Shown here in pieces: positions 42,817 to 50,233 of a DNA stretch of 64,000 nucleotides. Numbering within the stretch: position 1 is the first letter of the stretch; the number at the start of each line of letters is the position of its first letter. Made by a program: the position numbers and the translations under genes. The notes under the pieces were generated by a model that did no database searches, was not told the DNA's origin, and was given only the letters and a program-made list of their open reading frames with translations. The stretch spans positions 3,162,001-3,226,000 of the forward strand of contig NZ_CP134398.1 in assembly GCF_002968335.2 (NCBI RefSeq). Reading direction: 5' to 3'. Source of the stretch: Mycobacterium sp. ITM-2016-00316 (GTDB lineage Bacteria; Actinomycetota; Actinomycetes; Mycobacteriales; Mycobacteriaceae).

Positions 42817-44015
42817 TGTCGCCGGAACCCGTTTACATTCTCGGCGCGGGCATGCACCCCTGGGGCAAATGGGGCCGCGACTTCACCGAATACGGCGTCG
42901 TCGCCGCCCGCGCCGCCCTGGCCGAAGCCGGACTGGACTGGCGCCAAATCCAACTCGTCGCCGGCGCCGACACCATCCGCAACGGCTACCCCGGCTTCGT
43001 CGCCGGAGCCACCTTCGCCCAAAAACTCGGCTGGAACGGCGTACCCGTCACCTCCAGCTACGCCGCCTGCGCCTCCGGCTCCCAAGCCCTGCAATCAGCA
43101 CGCGCCCAAATCCTGGCCGGATTCTGCGACGTCGCCCTCGTCATCGGCGCCGACACCACCCCCAAAGGCTTCTTCGCCCCCGTCGGCGGAGAACGCAAAA
43201 ACGACCCCGACTGGCAACGCTTCCACCTCATCGGCGCCACCAACACCGTCTACTTCGCCCTCCTGGCCCGCCGACGCATGGACCTCTACGGCGCCACCGT
43301 CGACGACTTCGCCCACGTCAAAGTCAAAAACGCCCGCCACGGCCTCAACAACCCCAACGCCCGCTACCGCAAAGAAGCCACCGTCGAAGACGTCCTGGCC
43401 TCCCCCGTGGTCTCCGACCCACTACGCCTGCTCGACATCTGCGCCACCTCCGACGGCGCCGCCGCCCTCATCGTCGCCTCCAAAGCCTTCGCCGAAAAGC
43501 ACCTCGGCAGCGTCGCCGGGGTCCCCTCGGTGCGGGCGGTGAGTCTGCAATCACCGCAGTACCCCCAGCATCTGCCCGAACTGCCCGATATCGCCACCGA
43601 CTCCACCGCCGTGGTGCCCGGCCCCGAACGCGTGTTCAAAGACCAGATCCTCGATGCCGCCTACGCCGAAGCCGGCATCGGCCCCCAAGACCTGTCCCTG
43701 GCCGAGGTCTACGACCTGTCCACCGCCCTGGAACTCGACTGGTATGAGCACCTGGGCCTGTGCGCCAAAGGCGAGGCCGAACAGCTGCTGCGCTCCGGGG
43801 CCACCACCATCGGCGGCCGCATCCCGGTCAACGCCTCCGGCGGACTGGCCTCCTTCGGCGAAGCCATCCCCGCCCAAGCCATCGCCCAAGTCTGCGAACT
43901 GTCCTGGCAACTCAAAGGCCAAGCCACCGGCCGCCAAGTCGAAAACGCCACCGTCGGCGTCACCGCCAACCAAGGCCTCTTCGGCCACGGCTCCTCAGTC
44001 ATCGTCGCCCGATAG
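42816..44015 (+). CDS. SCP2-type thiolase-like protein (Ltp3-like)
   Basis: The 399-residue thiolase-fold protein has a cysteine at residue 85 in Y-A-A-C-A-S-G. In the C-terminal half the usual G-H-P of thiolases is replaced by F-G-E-A-I-P, and it ends G-L-F-G-H-G-S-S. That pattern is typical of the actinobacterial Ltp3/Ltp4 lipid-transfer proteins beside kshA in M. tuberculosis. With its DUF35 partner it probably carries out retro-aldol or thiolytic cleavage of a steroid-CoA side chain. Codon choice here is heavily C-ending compared with its neighbours. Confidence 0.78.
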   Translation: MSPEPVYILGAGMHPWGKWGRDFTEYGVVAARAALAEAGLDWRQIQLVAGADTIRNGYPGFVAGATFAQKLGWNGVPVTSSYAACASGSQALQSARAQILAGFCDVALVIGADTTPKGFFAPVGGERKNDPDWQRFHLIGATNTVYFALLARRRMDLYGATVDDFAHVKVKNARHGLNNPNARYRKEATVEDVLASPVVSDPLRLLDICATSDGAAALIVASKAFAEKHLGSVAGVPSVRAVSLQSPQYPQHLPELPDIATDSTAVVPGPERVFKDQILDAAYAEAGIGPQDLSLAEVYDLSTALELDWYEHLGLCAKGEAEQLLRSGATTIGGRIPVNASGGLASFGEAIPAQAIAQVCELSWQLKGQATGRQVENATVGVTANQGLFGHGSSVIVAR

Positions 44016-44059
44016 CGTTCTGCCACAGGCGCCCTCGCTCGGCAGGTCCACCAGCCGGG

Positions 44060-44473
44060 CTACGGCTCCTGTGGCCCAACCAGTTCGATCCAATTGCCGT
44101 CGGGATCTGCCACGAACAACCAGGACCACCCCGGCACGGGAGCGAATTCGGTCAGCGGTTCGACGAGTTCATACGGCGATTCCTCGATAAGGACGGCGAC
44201 GGCGGCGATGTCCTTGACGAACAGGGTGAAGTAGCGAATGCCCTCCTGCGCCCGGCCACCACCTGCGACGGCACGCTCAGCGGGCGCCTCGTCGTAGGCC
44301 ACCAGCTTCAAGACGCCCTGACCCAGCGCATACCGTCGTTGAATGCCATGCGAGAACGCCAGTTCCCCCTGCGGCGGGAGACCCAGGAAGTTCTCGTAGA
44401 ACTCCACCATGGGGCCCATATTCGTGGTCACGACACCGATCTCGACGTTCTCGGACAAGAGATCGATGGCCAT
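44060..44473 (-). CDS. VOC/glyoxalase-fold protein
   Basis: The 137-residue single VOC domain has F-Y-E-N-F-L-G-L near residue 25 and a C-terminal F-V-A-D-P-D-G-N-W-I-E-L with the metal-ligand glutamate. ATG 44473 has GAGGAG upstream. Members include glyoxalases, epimerases and resistance proteins. Gene context does not pin down a role; an isomerase or lyase of the steroid pathway is possible. It converges with the Ltp3-like gene across 44 nt. Confidence 0.75.
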   Translation of the reverse strand: MAIDLLSENVEIGVVTTNMGPMVEFYENFLGLPPQGELAFSHGIQRRYALGQGVLKLVAYDEAPAERAVAGGGRAQEGIRYFTLFVKDIAAVAVLIEESPYELVEPLTEFAPVPGWSWLFVADPDGNWIELVGPQEP

Positions 44474-44632
44474 TCGCTACTCCTCGCTGATCGGGCCGGC
44501 CGTCCTGTCGGACAACGCTTCGCCCTTTGTCAGATCAGTGAAGCGCGACCATCGCGGTCGGTGGGTGGAAACCGCTGAACTCGTGCAAGGTCGAACTGGA
44601 ATTGAGCGGCAGTGACAGCTTCCTGGCCACCG

Positions 44633-45238
44633 TCAGACAGGGTCCAGGGCCGCGATGAGCCAGTGTCCGTCGACCTTGTCCAAGGTCACCACCACACTGC
44701 TGGCGGTGAGTGCCGGCTCCGGCCTGTCCCGGCTCATGGTCTCCTGGTTGAGGAAGAGCAACACCTTCGCGGTATCGGTCGACATCTCCATCAGTGCGGC
44801 GTTCACCACCTGGGCGCTGGCCTTGATTCCCTTGTCCCGCACGGCTGGGGCGACAACCTCGCTGGAAAACTTCCCGTAGTACGTCAGGAAGTCGCCGAAC
44901 ATCAATGTCCGAGCGCGATCCAAATCGCGGTCAAGTGTCTCGGGCGCATACGACAGCAACACCACCGTGGCCGTCGATGCTGCGTCGATCACCGTCTGCT
45001 GCGCCGCTGGGTCCGTCTGCTGACTGGGTCGGTACTCGGTGACGTACAGTACCGACGCCAACGCCGCCGTGGCCAGCACGAGCACGGTGAGCGCGATGCC
45101 CTTCCACCGCACGGCCACCTTCGACCACCGTGCGCCGCCGACGGCCGCTGAGCCCGATTCAGAGGTCTGCTCGGCCATTTCCAGCTCGGGCTTCTCATTC
45201 TCGACCGGCGAACCCGTCGACGGTTCATGCAGGCTCAC
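44633..45238 (-). CDS. Mce-associated membrane protein (Mam family)
   Basis: The GTG at 45238 overlaps the stop of the upstream Mam gene. The 201-residue protein has a charged N-terminus, one transmembrane helix near residues 45-65 and an extracytoplasmic alpha/beta domain ending W-L-I-A-A-L-D-P. This architecture is that of the proteins encoded after mceF in mycobacterial mce operons, thought to stabilise the Mce complex. Here it is separated from mceF by secreted-protein genes. Confidence 0.8.
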   Translation of the reverse strand: MSLHEPSTGSPVENEKPELEMAEQTSESGSAAVGGARWSKVAVRWKGIALTVLVLATAALASVLYVTEYRPSQQTDPAAQQTVIDAASTATVVLLSYAPETLDRDLDRARTLMFGDFLTYYGKFSSEVVAPAVRDKGIKASAQVVNAALMEMSTDTAKVLLFLNQETMSRDRPEPALTASSVVVTLDKVDGHWLIAALDPV

Positions 45239-45957
45239 GGAACGAACTCCACTTTCGCCATCTTGATCTGGTCTCCTTCGCGTTTCAGATCGACGGTGAG
45301 ACGCCAATGCCGCGGCTCCTCGTTGACACCCGCCTCGTTGGTGACCGTCGACGACGCGGAAACCAACACCACCGCGGAGTCTGCGGTGACCGACGCAACG
45401 GCGGCGGCGTTCGCGGCCGCCTTGGTGGTCACCTTGGCGTCCTTGGCGACCTTGATGAAATCGTCTGCCGCGCCCTGAAACTCCGCACGGAAAGGATCGG
45501 TCGAATTGTCGACGATCTGCTGCACGCTCTCCTGCGGATCATTGAAGTCGATGGACATCAGGGTCACCACGACCTGCTTTGCCGCAGCGACGAATTCGGC
45601 CCTGTTGCGCTGGTCGGCCTGGATGTCCTGCTGTGTCTTGACCATATACCCGCTGACTGCCAGCAACGCGGCCGCACACAGCAACGCAGCCAGCGCCACG
45701 ATTCGCCGTCGACCCAGCCGCAGACGTCTCGACACGAGCCGGCGCGGCACGGCACCGGCGACCCCGGATTGCCCCTGTCGCAGTCTTTGGGCGCGGGCCC
45801 TGGCCGCAGCCGCCAGATTCTCGGCTTCGGTGGCATCGGTCTCGGCCTGGTGCGCCAGCTCTGACAACTCCTGCGCGGTCAGGTCGGCAAGGTCGTGCTC
45901 ACCGCCGCGCGCTGCGCCCTCAGCCCCGCAATCGGGCAACGTCTCGGTTCTCGACAT
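45235..45957 (-). CDS. Mce-associated membrane protein (Mam family)
   Basis: About 240 residues follow ATG 45957. There is an Ala/Glu/Gln-rich, probably coiled N-terminal region, a single membrane helix near residues 85-105 and an extracytoplasmic domain with the strand W-R-L-T-V-D-L-K at the end. It pairs with the following Mam gene through a GTGA overlap. TACCGT ends 6 nt before the ATG and no ribosome site is present, suggesting a leaderless start with its own promoter. Confidence 0.8.
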   Translation of the reverse strand: MSRTETLPDCGAEGAARGGEHDLADLTAQELSELAHQAETDATEAENLAAAARARAQRLRQGQSGVAGAVPRRLVSRRLRLGRRRIVALAALLCAAALLAVSGYMVKTQQDIQADQRNRAEFVAAAKQVVVTLMSIDFNDPQESVQQIVDNSTDPFRAEFQGAADDFIKVAKDAKVTTKAAANAAAVASVTADSAVVLVSASSTVTNEAGVNEEPRHWRLTVDLKREGDQIKMAKVEFVP

Positions 45958-46001
45958 ACCGGCACGGTATGGCGAACAGCCGGTCCCGCCAGGAGCGCTT
46001 C

Positions 46002-46012
46002 CCACCCAGTGG
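46002..46012 (-). promoter_or_regulatory. Copy of the recurring palindrome before the mam operon
   Basis: On the minus strand CCACTGGGTGG matches at 9 of 11 positions and ends 44 nt before the ATG at 45957. TACCGT at 45969-45964 is the predicted -10, 6 nt from the ATG. This ties the mce-associated genes to the same set as the steroid genes. Confidence 0.42.
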
Positions 46013-46035
46013 GCGGCGTCACATCGGCCGATCGG

Positions 46036-46443
46036 TCACCAGTGCCGGATCGCGCAGAGCGCGCCTTTCGGCCCGTGTGCCTTCGCGACCACGACACCGT
46101 CAACCGCCAGTTCGCAATGGAATATCGGATCACCCGGCGTCCGTCCACTACTGGCAGAGACCATCGCCCACCTGTCCGGGTCCACCAAGCTCGTGTGCAG
46201 AACCCACGGCCGGCCGGGACCGAGCTCGACGCTGACCTTCGGACTGAAGATGTACGGATTGTGGCTGTAGTCCGCCCAGGTCGGCGGATCTGCTTCGCGG
46301 TAGTAGATGTCGGCCGACACCGGAGTCTCTGTGGTCACGGTGTAGGTGATGTGGCGAGTCGGTGGCGGCTCCGCCTGCGCCGCAACGGGGGTCGTGAACG
46401 CTGCGGCGCCGACACACAGCGCTGACAGCACGAGTCTAGGCAT
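46036..46443 (-). CDS. Small secreted MmpS-like protein
   Basis: The 135-residue protein has a Sec signal peptide ending near A-Q-A (residue 24). The mature part has an MmpS-like pattern: I-T-Y-T-V-T, then A-D-I-Y-Y, P-W-V-L-H-T and a paired-cysteine end F-H-C-E-L-A-V-D-G-V with a final C-A-I. MmpS proteins are periplasmic partners of MmpL exporters, but no mmpL is present here and no membrane anchor remains after cleavage. It overlaps the upstream secreted gene by 8 nt. Confidence 0.65.
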   Translation of the reverse strand: MPRLVLSALCVGAAAFTTPVAAQAEPPPTRHITYTVTTETPVSADIYYREADPPTWADYSHNPYIFSPKVSVELGPGRPWVLHTSLVDPDRWAMVSASSGRTPGDPIFHCELAVDGVVVAKAHGPKGALCAIRHW

Positions 46444-46813
46444 CGCCACGACTCCACAGAGGTCCGCCATCCTTGGATTGACAGCTGAGGAAGAGTCCGT
46501 CGGGCGCCTGCGCGACCCAGTTCTCGTAGCCCGCGCAACTGGTATCGAGCTCCTTCACGCCGGCCATCGACGGCGATCGGAAGTACCGGGGCTCGTATCG
46601 ACGTGGCGAGCCGCAGAAGACCATCCGCCCCCAGGATGTCGTGCCGAACACGTAGTACGCGGTGTCGGGGCAGTACGCCCCCAGGACGACTCCTGCAGCG
46701 ATGCCCGGCGTACACGCCGGTCCGTCACACAAGGGCGGGTCGGCCTGTGCGGGAGCTGAACTCAACAACGCCCCGGCCACAGCGGCCGTCGCGAGAACCG
46801 CACGAAGCTTCAC
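46436..46813 (-). CDS. Small secreted Cys-rich protein, unknown function
   Basis: The GTG at 46813 gives 125 residues with a signal peptide (L-R-A-V-L-A-T-A-A-V-A-G) cleaved near A-Q-A. The mature protein has six cysteines, likely three disulfides, and aromatic-rich strands. An upstream GTG at 46834 would add seven residues. A promoter-type palindrome 46 nt upstream supports 46813. I do not recognise the family. It is co-transcribed with the MmpS-like gene. Confidence 0.6.
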   Translation of the reverse strand: MKLRAVLATAAVAGALLSSAPAQADPPLCDGPACTPGIAAGVVLGAYCPDTAYYVFGTTSWGRMVFCGSPRRYEPRYFRSPSMAGVKELDTSCAGYENWVAQAPDGLFLSCQSKDGGPLWSRGDA

Positions 46814-46859
46814 GCTTCGGGACTCTGTCACCCCGCTCACGTGCGGTGACGGCCATGAC

Positions 46860-46870
46860 CCACTGAGCGG
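46860..46870. promoter_or_regulatory. Recurring palindrome between two secreted-protein genes
   Basis: CCACTGAGCGG is a full consensus match. On the plus strand 45 nt leads to about 46917, just past TACTTT (46905-46910), giving the 46958 gene a 41-nt leader with GAGGAG. On the minus strand it ends 46 nt before the GTG at 46813. Confidence 0.52.
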
Positions 46871-46957
46871 ACACGTTATCGGCGGCGCCATGCCGTCAGG
46901 TGTTTACTTTGCACGCTGCATGTTTCCCGGCAGCGGACCCAGTTCGAGGAGCAGGCG

Positions 46958-47470
46958 ATGCCGCGTGTACCCGTAATCGTGACCTTCACGGCCGCCGTGG
47001 CCCTGACCGGCCTCGCGACGAGCACATCAGCCGGGGCGGACACCTCGGACTGGGGTCTCAACGGCACCTACACCGCCACGTCGAATGGCGAATGGGCACG
47101 CAAGAACGAGGTCTTCTACGACCAGGCGAGCCTGCGCAGCACCTGGACGGTCGAGGCACAGTGCAGCTACCCCGGAGAATGCACGGGCACCGTCGTCAGC
47201 GATTTCGGCTGGACCGCGCCGATCTATCAGAAGAGCGGGGTCTGGTACGTCAAGCACACGGTCGAGGGGTGGATCCCCTGCCCCGACGGCAGCGCGGCAC
47301 CCGGGCTCCAGGTTTTCCGGTTCAAGCCGATGACGCCGGAAGGCGCCACCGTCGATCCGAACTCGAACACTCTGGTCGGCGAGGATGTCACCACCGGCCC
47401 CAGTGGAGCGTGCGGGGTGAACAAACCGGTGTACATCAACATGCCGTTCAAGCTGGTCAAGATCAACTGA
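46958..47470 (+). CDS. Secreted mycobacterial protein, unknown function
   Basis: The 170-residue protein has a signal peptide of about 28 residues (cleavage near A-G-A). The mature part is beta-rich: G-T-Y-T-A-T-S-N-G-E-W near its start, W-T-V-E-A-Q-C, then paired cysteines and V-W-Y-V-K-H-T. The pattern is shared by several mycobacterial exported proteins; a similar secreted gene lies beside the mce4-associated genes in M. tuberculosis, as recalled. It converges with mceF 10 nt away. Confidence 0.65.
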   Translation: MPRVPVIVTFTAAVALTGLATSTSAGADTSDWGLNGTYTATSNGEWARKNEVFYDQASLRSTWTVEAQCSYPGECTGTVVSDFGWTAPIYQKSGVWYVKHTVEGWIPCPDGSAAPGLQVFRFKPMTPEGATVDPNSNTLVGEDVTTGPSGACGVNKPVYINMPFKLVKIN

Positions 47471-47480
47471 GCCGGGCAAA

Positions 47481-49013
47481 TCACCTGGGCATCAGCTCTT
47501 CCCAGCTCTGCGGGGCCGGTTGCACCAGATTTGGCTGGGTGTAGACCTTGCCATCCGGGGCCGCATATTGTCCGGTCGCAGGGTTGTAGGTCGCGAAGGC
47601 CACCGCGGGTCCCCCCTCTGTCGAGGAGTGCGCGCCACTGGGAACCGCCGGCACGGCACCTCCCTCAGCAGGCGGTGTCACGACTTCGGCTGCATCCGGT
47701 GGCGGCATGGGGGTGCCCTCCATCGGACCGTGGATCTGGTCCTCGAAGGTGATCCGATCATCGATCGGCACACCCTGGGCGATGAGGTTGGGGTCGATCG
47801 GGTACGGGCCGGTGGCGTGCTGGCGCATCGCCAGCGGCTCGTAGGGTCGGTCACTCTCACAGATCTCGACGGTCGGCGCGCGCTTTCCAGGCTTGGCCAT
47901 GCACGGGAAGTTCCGCGCCCCGCGCACGCCGATCGGAGAATCCTGCGGAAGCTTGCAGTACAGCCCCTCCGGAGTGTCCACATCAGTCAGGTCCGACGGT
48001 GACCGCCAGGACGAAGGTGGCAGGAAACCCACCGAACAGGCCGGAGGATCGCCGAGGGTCAAGGTGAACTCCGACAGTGCCATTCCGGTCGGATTCTGCA
48101 GGGATGACCCATAGGACTGGGTGGCTGCCAGATACGGCGGCAGCAGCACGAGGAGTTGCTCGATCGAGGGATGGTAGGTGAGGCCGATCTGACCGACGGT
48201 GGTGAGATTGGCGAGCAGCACCGGCAGCGTCGGCTTGATCTGGTTGAGCAGCCGCGAAGCCTCATTGGCGGCACCCGCCCCGGTGTGCAGGATCGTGCGT
48301 ACATCCTGATCCCGGTCTGCGATCTGTCCGGTGATCCCGGCCAGGCTCCTTGCCCACAACCGGATCGAATCGACTTTCTCGGCCTGGCCGTCCAACAGCG
48401 GGCGGCCGTCCTCGACCAGGTCGCGGGCGTTGTCCGCCGCACCGTTGAGCCCGGCCGCCAGTTGGCCGGAGGCATCGAACAGGGCGCCGAGATCATCGCC
48501 GGTTCCGTTGAGCGCGCTGAATGATTCATCGAGCAGATCGCCGAGCTTTCCCGTCGGGATGCTGTCGACCAACGCACTCATCTGATCGAGCATGGGCCCG
48601 ACGGCTTGGGGCAGCGATGCATTCTCCGCGGTGATGACCGAGCCGTCTTCCAGGTAGGGCCCGTCTTCGGTGCGTGGCACCAGGTCCACATACTGCTCGC
48701 CGACCGCCGACACACTGCGGACATTGGCCGCAAGATCGGCGGGGATCTTCGGTGATCGCTGCAGCGACATCGTCACCTCGGCGCCGCCGCGAGTCGGCCT
48801 GATCGCGGTGACCTTTCCGACCTCGACACCCCGATAGGTCACGTTCGAGAACTGGTAGAGGCCGCCCGTCGCGGGAACCTGCAGCGTGATCTCGATCCGG
48901 CCGAGGCCGAGCAGCATGGGAACCTGCAGGTAGACGAAAATCATTGTGCCGACACCGATCACCGAGGCGATCGTGAAGATGATCAGCTGGTTGCGGACAA
49001 AACGCGTCAACAT
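47481..49013 (-). CDS. mceF: Mce protein, F position
   Basis: The 510-residue protein has an N-terminal membrane anchor (residues 8-30), an MCE/MlaD domain around 38-115 with the strand Y-R-G-V-E-V-G-K-V, a long helical segment and a Pro/Gly-rich C-terminal tail of about 100 residues. Mce proteins form a hexameric tube that carries lipids or steroids to the YrbE permease. It is the last mce gene and overlaps mceE by one base. Substrate is not deducible; the steroid island suggests a steroid. Confidence 0.93.
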   Translation of the reverse strand: MLTRFVRNQLIIFTIASVIGVGTMIFVYLQVPMLLGLGRIEITLQVPATGGLYQFSNVTYRGVEVGKVTAIRPTRGGAEVTMSLQRSPKIPADLAANVRSVSAVGEQYVDLVPRTEDGPYLEDGSVITAENASLPQAVGPMLDQMSALVDSIPTGKLGDLLDESFSALNGTGDDLGALFDASGQLAAGLNGAADNARDLVEDGRPLLDGQAEKVDSIRLWARSLAGITGQIADRDQDVRTILHTGAGAANEASRLLNQIKPTLPVLLANLTTVGQIGLTYHPSIEQLLVLLPPYLAATQSYGSSLQNPTGMALSEFTLTLGDPPACSVGFLPPSSWRSPSDLTDVDTPEGLYCKLPQDSPIGVRGARNFPCMAKPGKRAPTVEICESDRPYEPLAMRQHATGPYPIDPNLIAQGVPIDDRITFEDQIHGPMEGTPMPPPDAAEVVTPPAEGGAVPAVPSGAHSSTEGGPAVAFATYNPATGQYAAPDGKVYTQPNLVQPAPQSWEELMPR

Positions 49014-50233
49014 CAGTTGCCTCCTTCGGCCGGCGCCATGGCATGGTCGACCGGCGCGGACTGAACCGGATCTGTTGGCGGGGCGTCGATGAGCGGCGGA
49101 ATGGCGGCCACCTCGTTCGGAATCGGTGTGAAGGGCGCCGTCAGCGGATCGCGGGTATAGGTCGAATACCAGGGATCGCCGGGGGCCGGAACCAACGACG
49201 CATCAGGGTCTCCCCACCTGGTGCCGAGGAGCATTCCCTTTTTCAGTCGCGGAATCGTGAAATCGAACACGATGAATTGATTCATGTAGTCGCCGCGGAT
49301 GCCTCGATCGATGAATTCCTGCGTGTAGGGGTAGGTCGGCAGGTAGGTCAGTGCCGTCGCCAGGTCGGGGCCCACATCGGCCAGCGCGCGCACCGTCGGT
49401 TCGAGGTTCTGGAGATTGCGCACGATATCGGCCTGCGACTCGTTGATGAGTTGTGACGCGGTATCGCTGAAGGTGCCCAGTTTCGTCAATGCACTGGTGA
49501 TTCGGGGTCGCTGCTCGTTGAGTACATCCAGTGCCGCCGGGATACGGTTCAGTGCGCTGGTGAGCACACCGCGTTGACCGGCAAACGTCCCGGCGAGTCG
49601 GTTCAGCGCCGAGATGGTCTCGATGATGTTGTCCTGCTGCCTGTCCAGCAGACCGATCACCGTGTTCATCCGGGTGAGCAGGTCGCGGATCTGGACCTGA
49701 CGGCCGTCGAGTGCAGCGTTGAAACTTCTGACGATGTCACCGATCTGAGTAAGTCCACCACCATTGGCCACCACCGAGAGGGAGGACAGCGTCTCTTCGG
49801 TCGAGGGGTAGGTCGACGCCCTGTTGAGGGGAATCGTGGCGCCCGGTTCCAGCCGGCCCGCCGGCTCCTCGCCCAACGGCGGATCGAGCGCCAGATGCAT
49901 GGACCCGAGCAGACTGGTCTGGCCCACGGTGGCGACGGCATTCGCCGGGACCGACGCGCCGGGCTTGACAGAGATCTCGACGTCGGCGCTCCAGTTGTCC
50001 ACCGTCATCCTGCGGACCGTTCCGATGACGACATCGTCGACCATGACGGGCGAATTGGATTCGAGGGTAGCCACATTGGCGATCTGGACCCGGTAGGTCG
50101 TCGCGTCCGACGCGGTCCCCACCGTGCCAGGCAACGGCAGCGAGTTGATGCCGTTGAACGAGCACCCGGACAACACCAGCACCGCGCAACAGGCGATCGC
50201 GGCCGACCTGCGCGCTGCCTTGGGTGCCATCAC
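49013..50233 (-). CDS. mceE: Mce lipoprotein, E position
   Basis: The 406-residue protein starts at GTG 50233; the adjacent ATG 50230 is also possible. It has a lipobox L-S-G-C with the lipidated cysteine at residue 24, as expected for the E position (LprK-type). An MCE domain follows (about residues 45-120), then a helical needle domain and a Pro-rich tail. It overlaps mceD by 4 nt and mceF by 1 nt. Confidence 0.93.
   Translation of the reverse strand: MMAPKAARRSAAIACCAVLVLSGCSFNGINSLPLPGTVGTASDATTYRVQIANVATLESNSPVMVDDVVIGTVRRMTVDNWSADVEISVKPGASVPANAVATVGQTSLLGSMHLALDPPLGEEPAGRLEPGATIPLNRASTYPSTEETLSSLSVVANGGGLTQIGDIVRSFNAALDGRQVQIRDLLTRMNTVIGLLDRQQDNIIETISALNRLAGTFAGQRGVLTSALNRIPAALDVLNEQRPRITSALTKLGTFSDTASQLINESQADIVRNLQNLEPTVRALADVGPDLATALTYLPTYPYTQEFIDRGIRGDYMNQFIVFDFTIPRLKKGMLLGTRWGDPDASLVPAPGDPWYSTYTRDPLTAPFTPIPNEVAAIPPLIDAPPTDPVQSAPVDHAMAPAEGGN

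Noticed and set aside
42560..43990. Strong C-ending codon bias in the DUF35 and Ltp3-like genes, also seen in hsaF/hsaG, as a sign of recent transfer.
   Set aside because: Both genes have close mycobacterial family resemblance; high-expression codon preference explains it equally well and no mobile-element genes or repeats flank them.
44022..44075. GCCACAGG and CCTGTGGC between the Ltp3-like and VOC genes as a terminator.
   Set aside because: The loop is 38 nt long with no stable inner stem or T-run, so a functional hairpin is doubtful.
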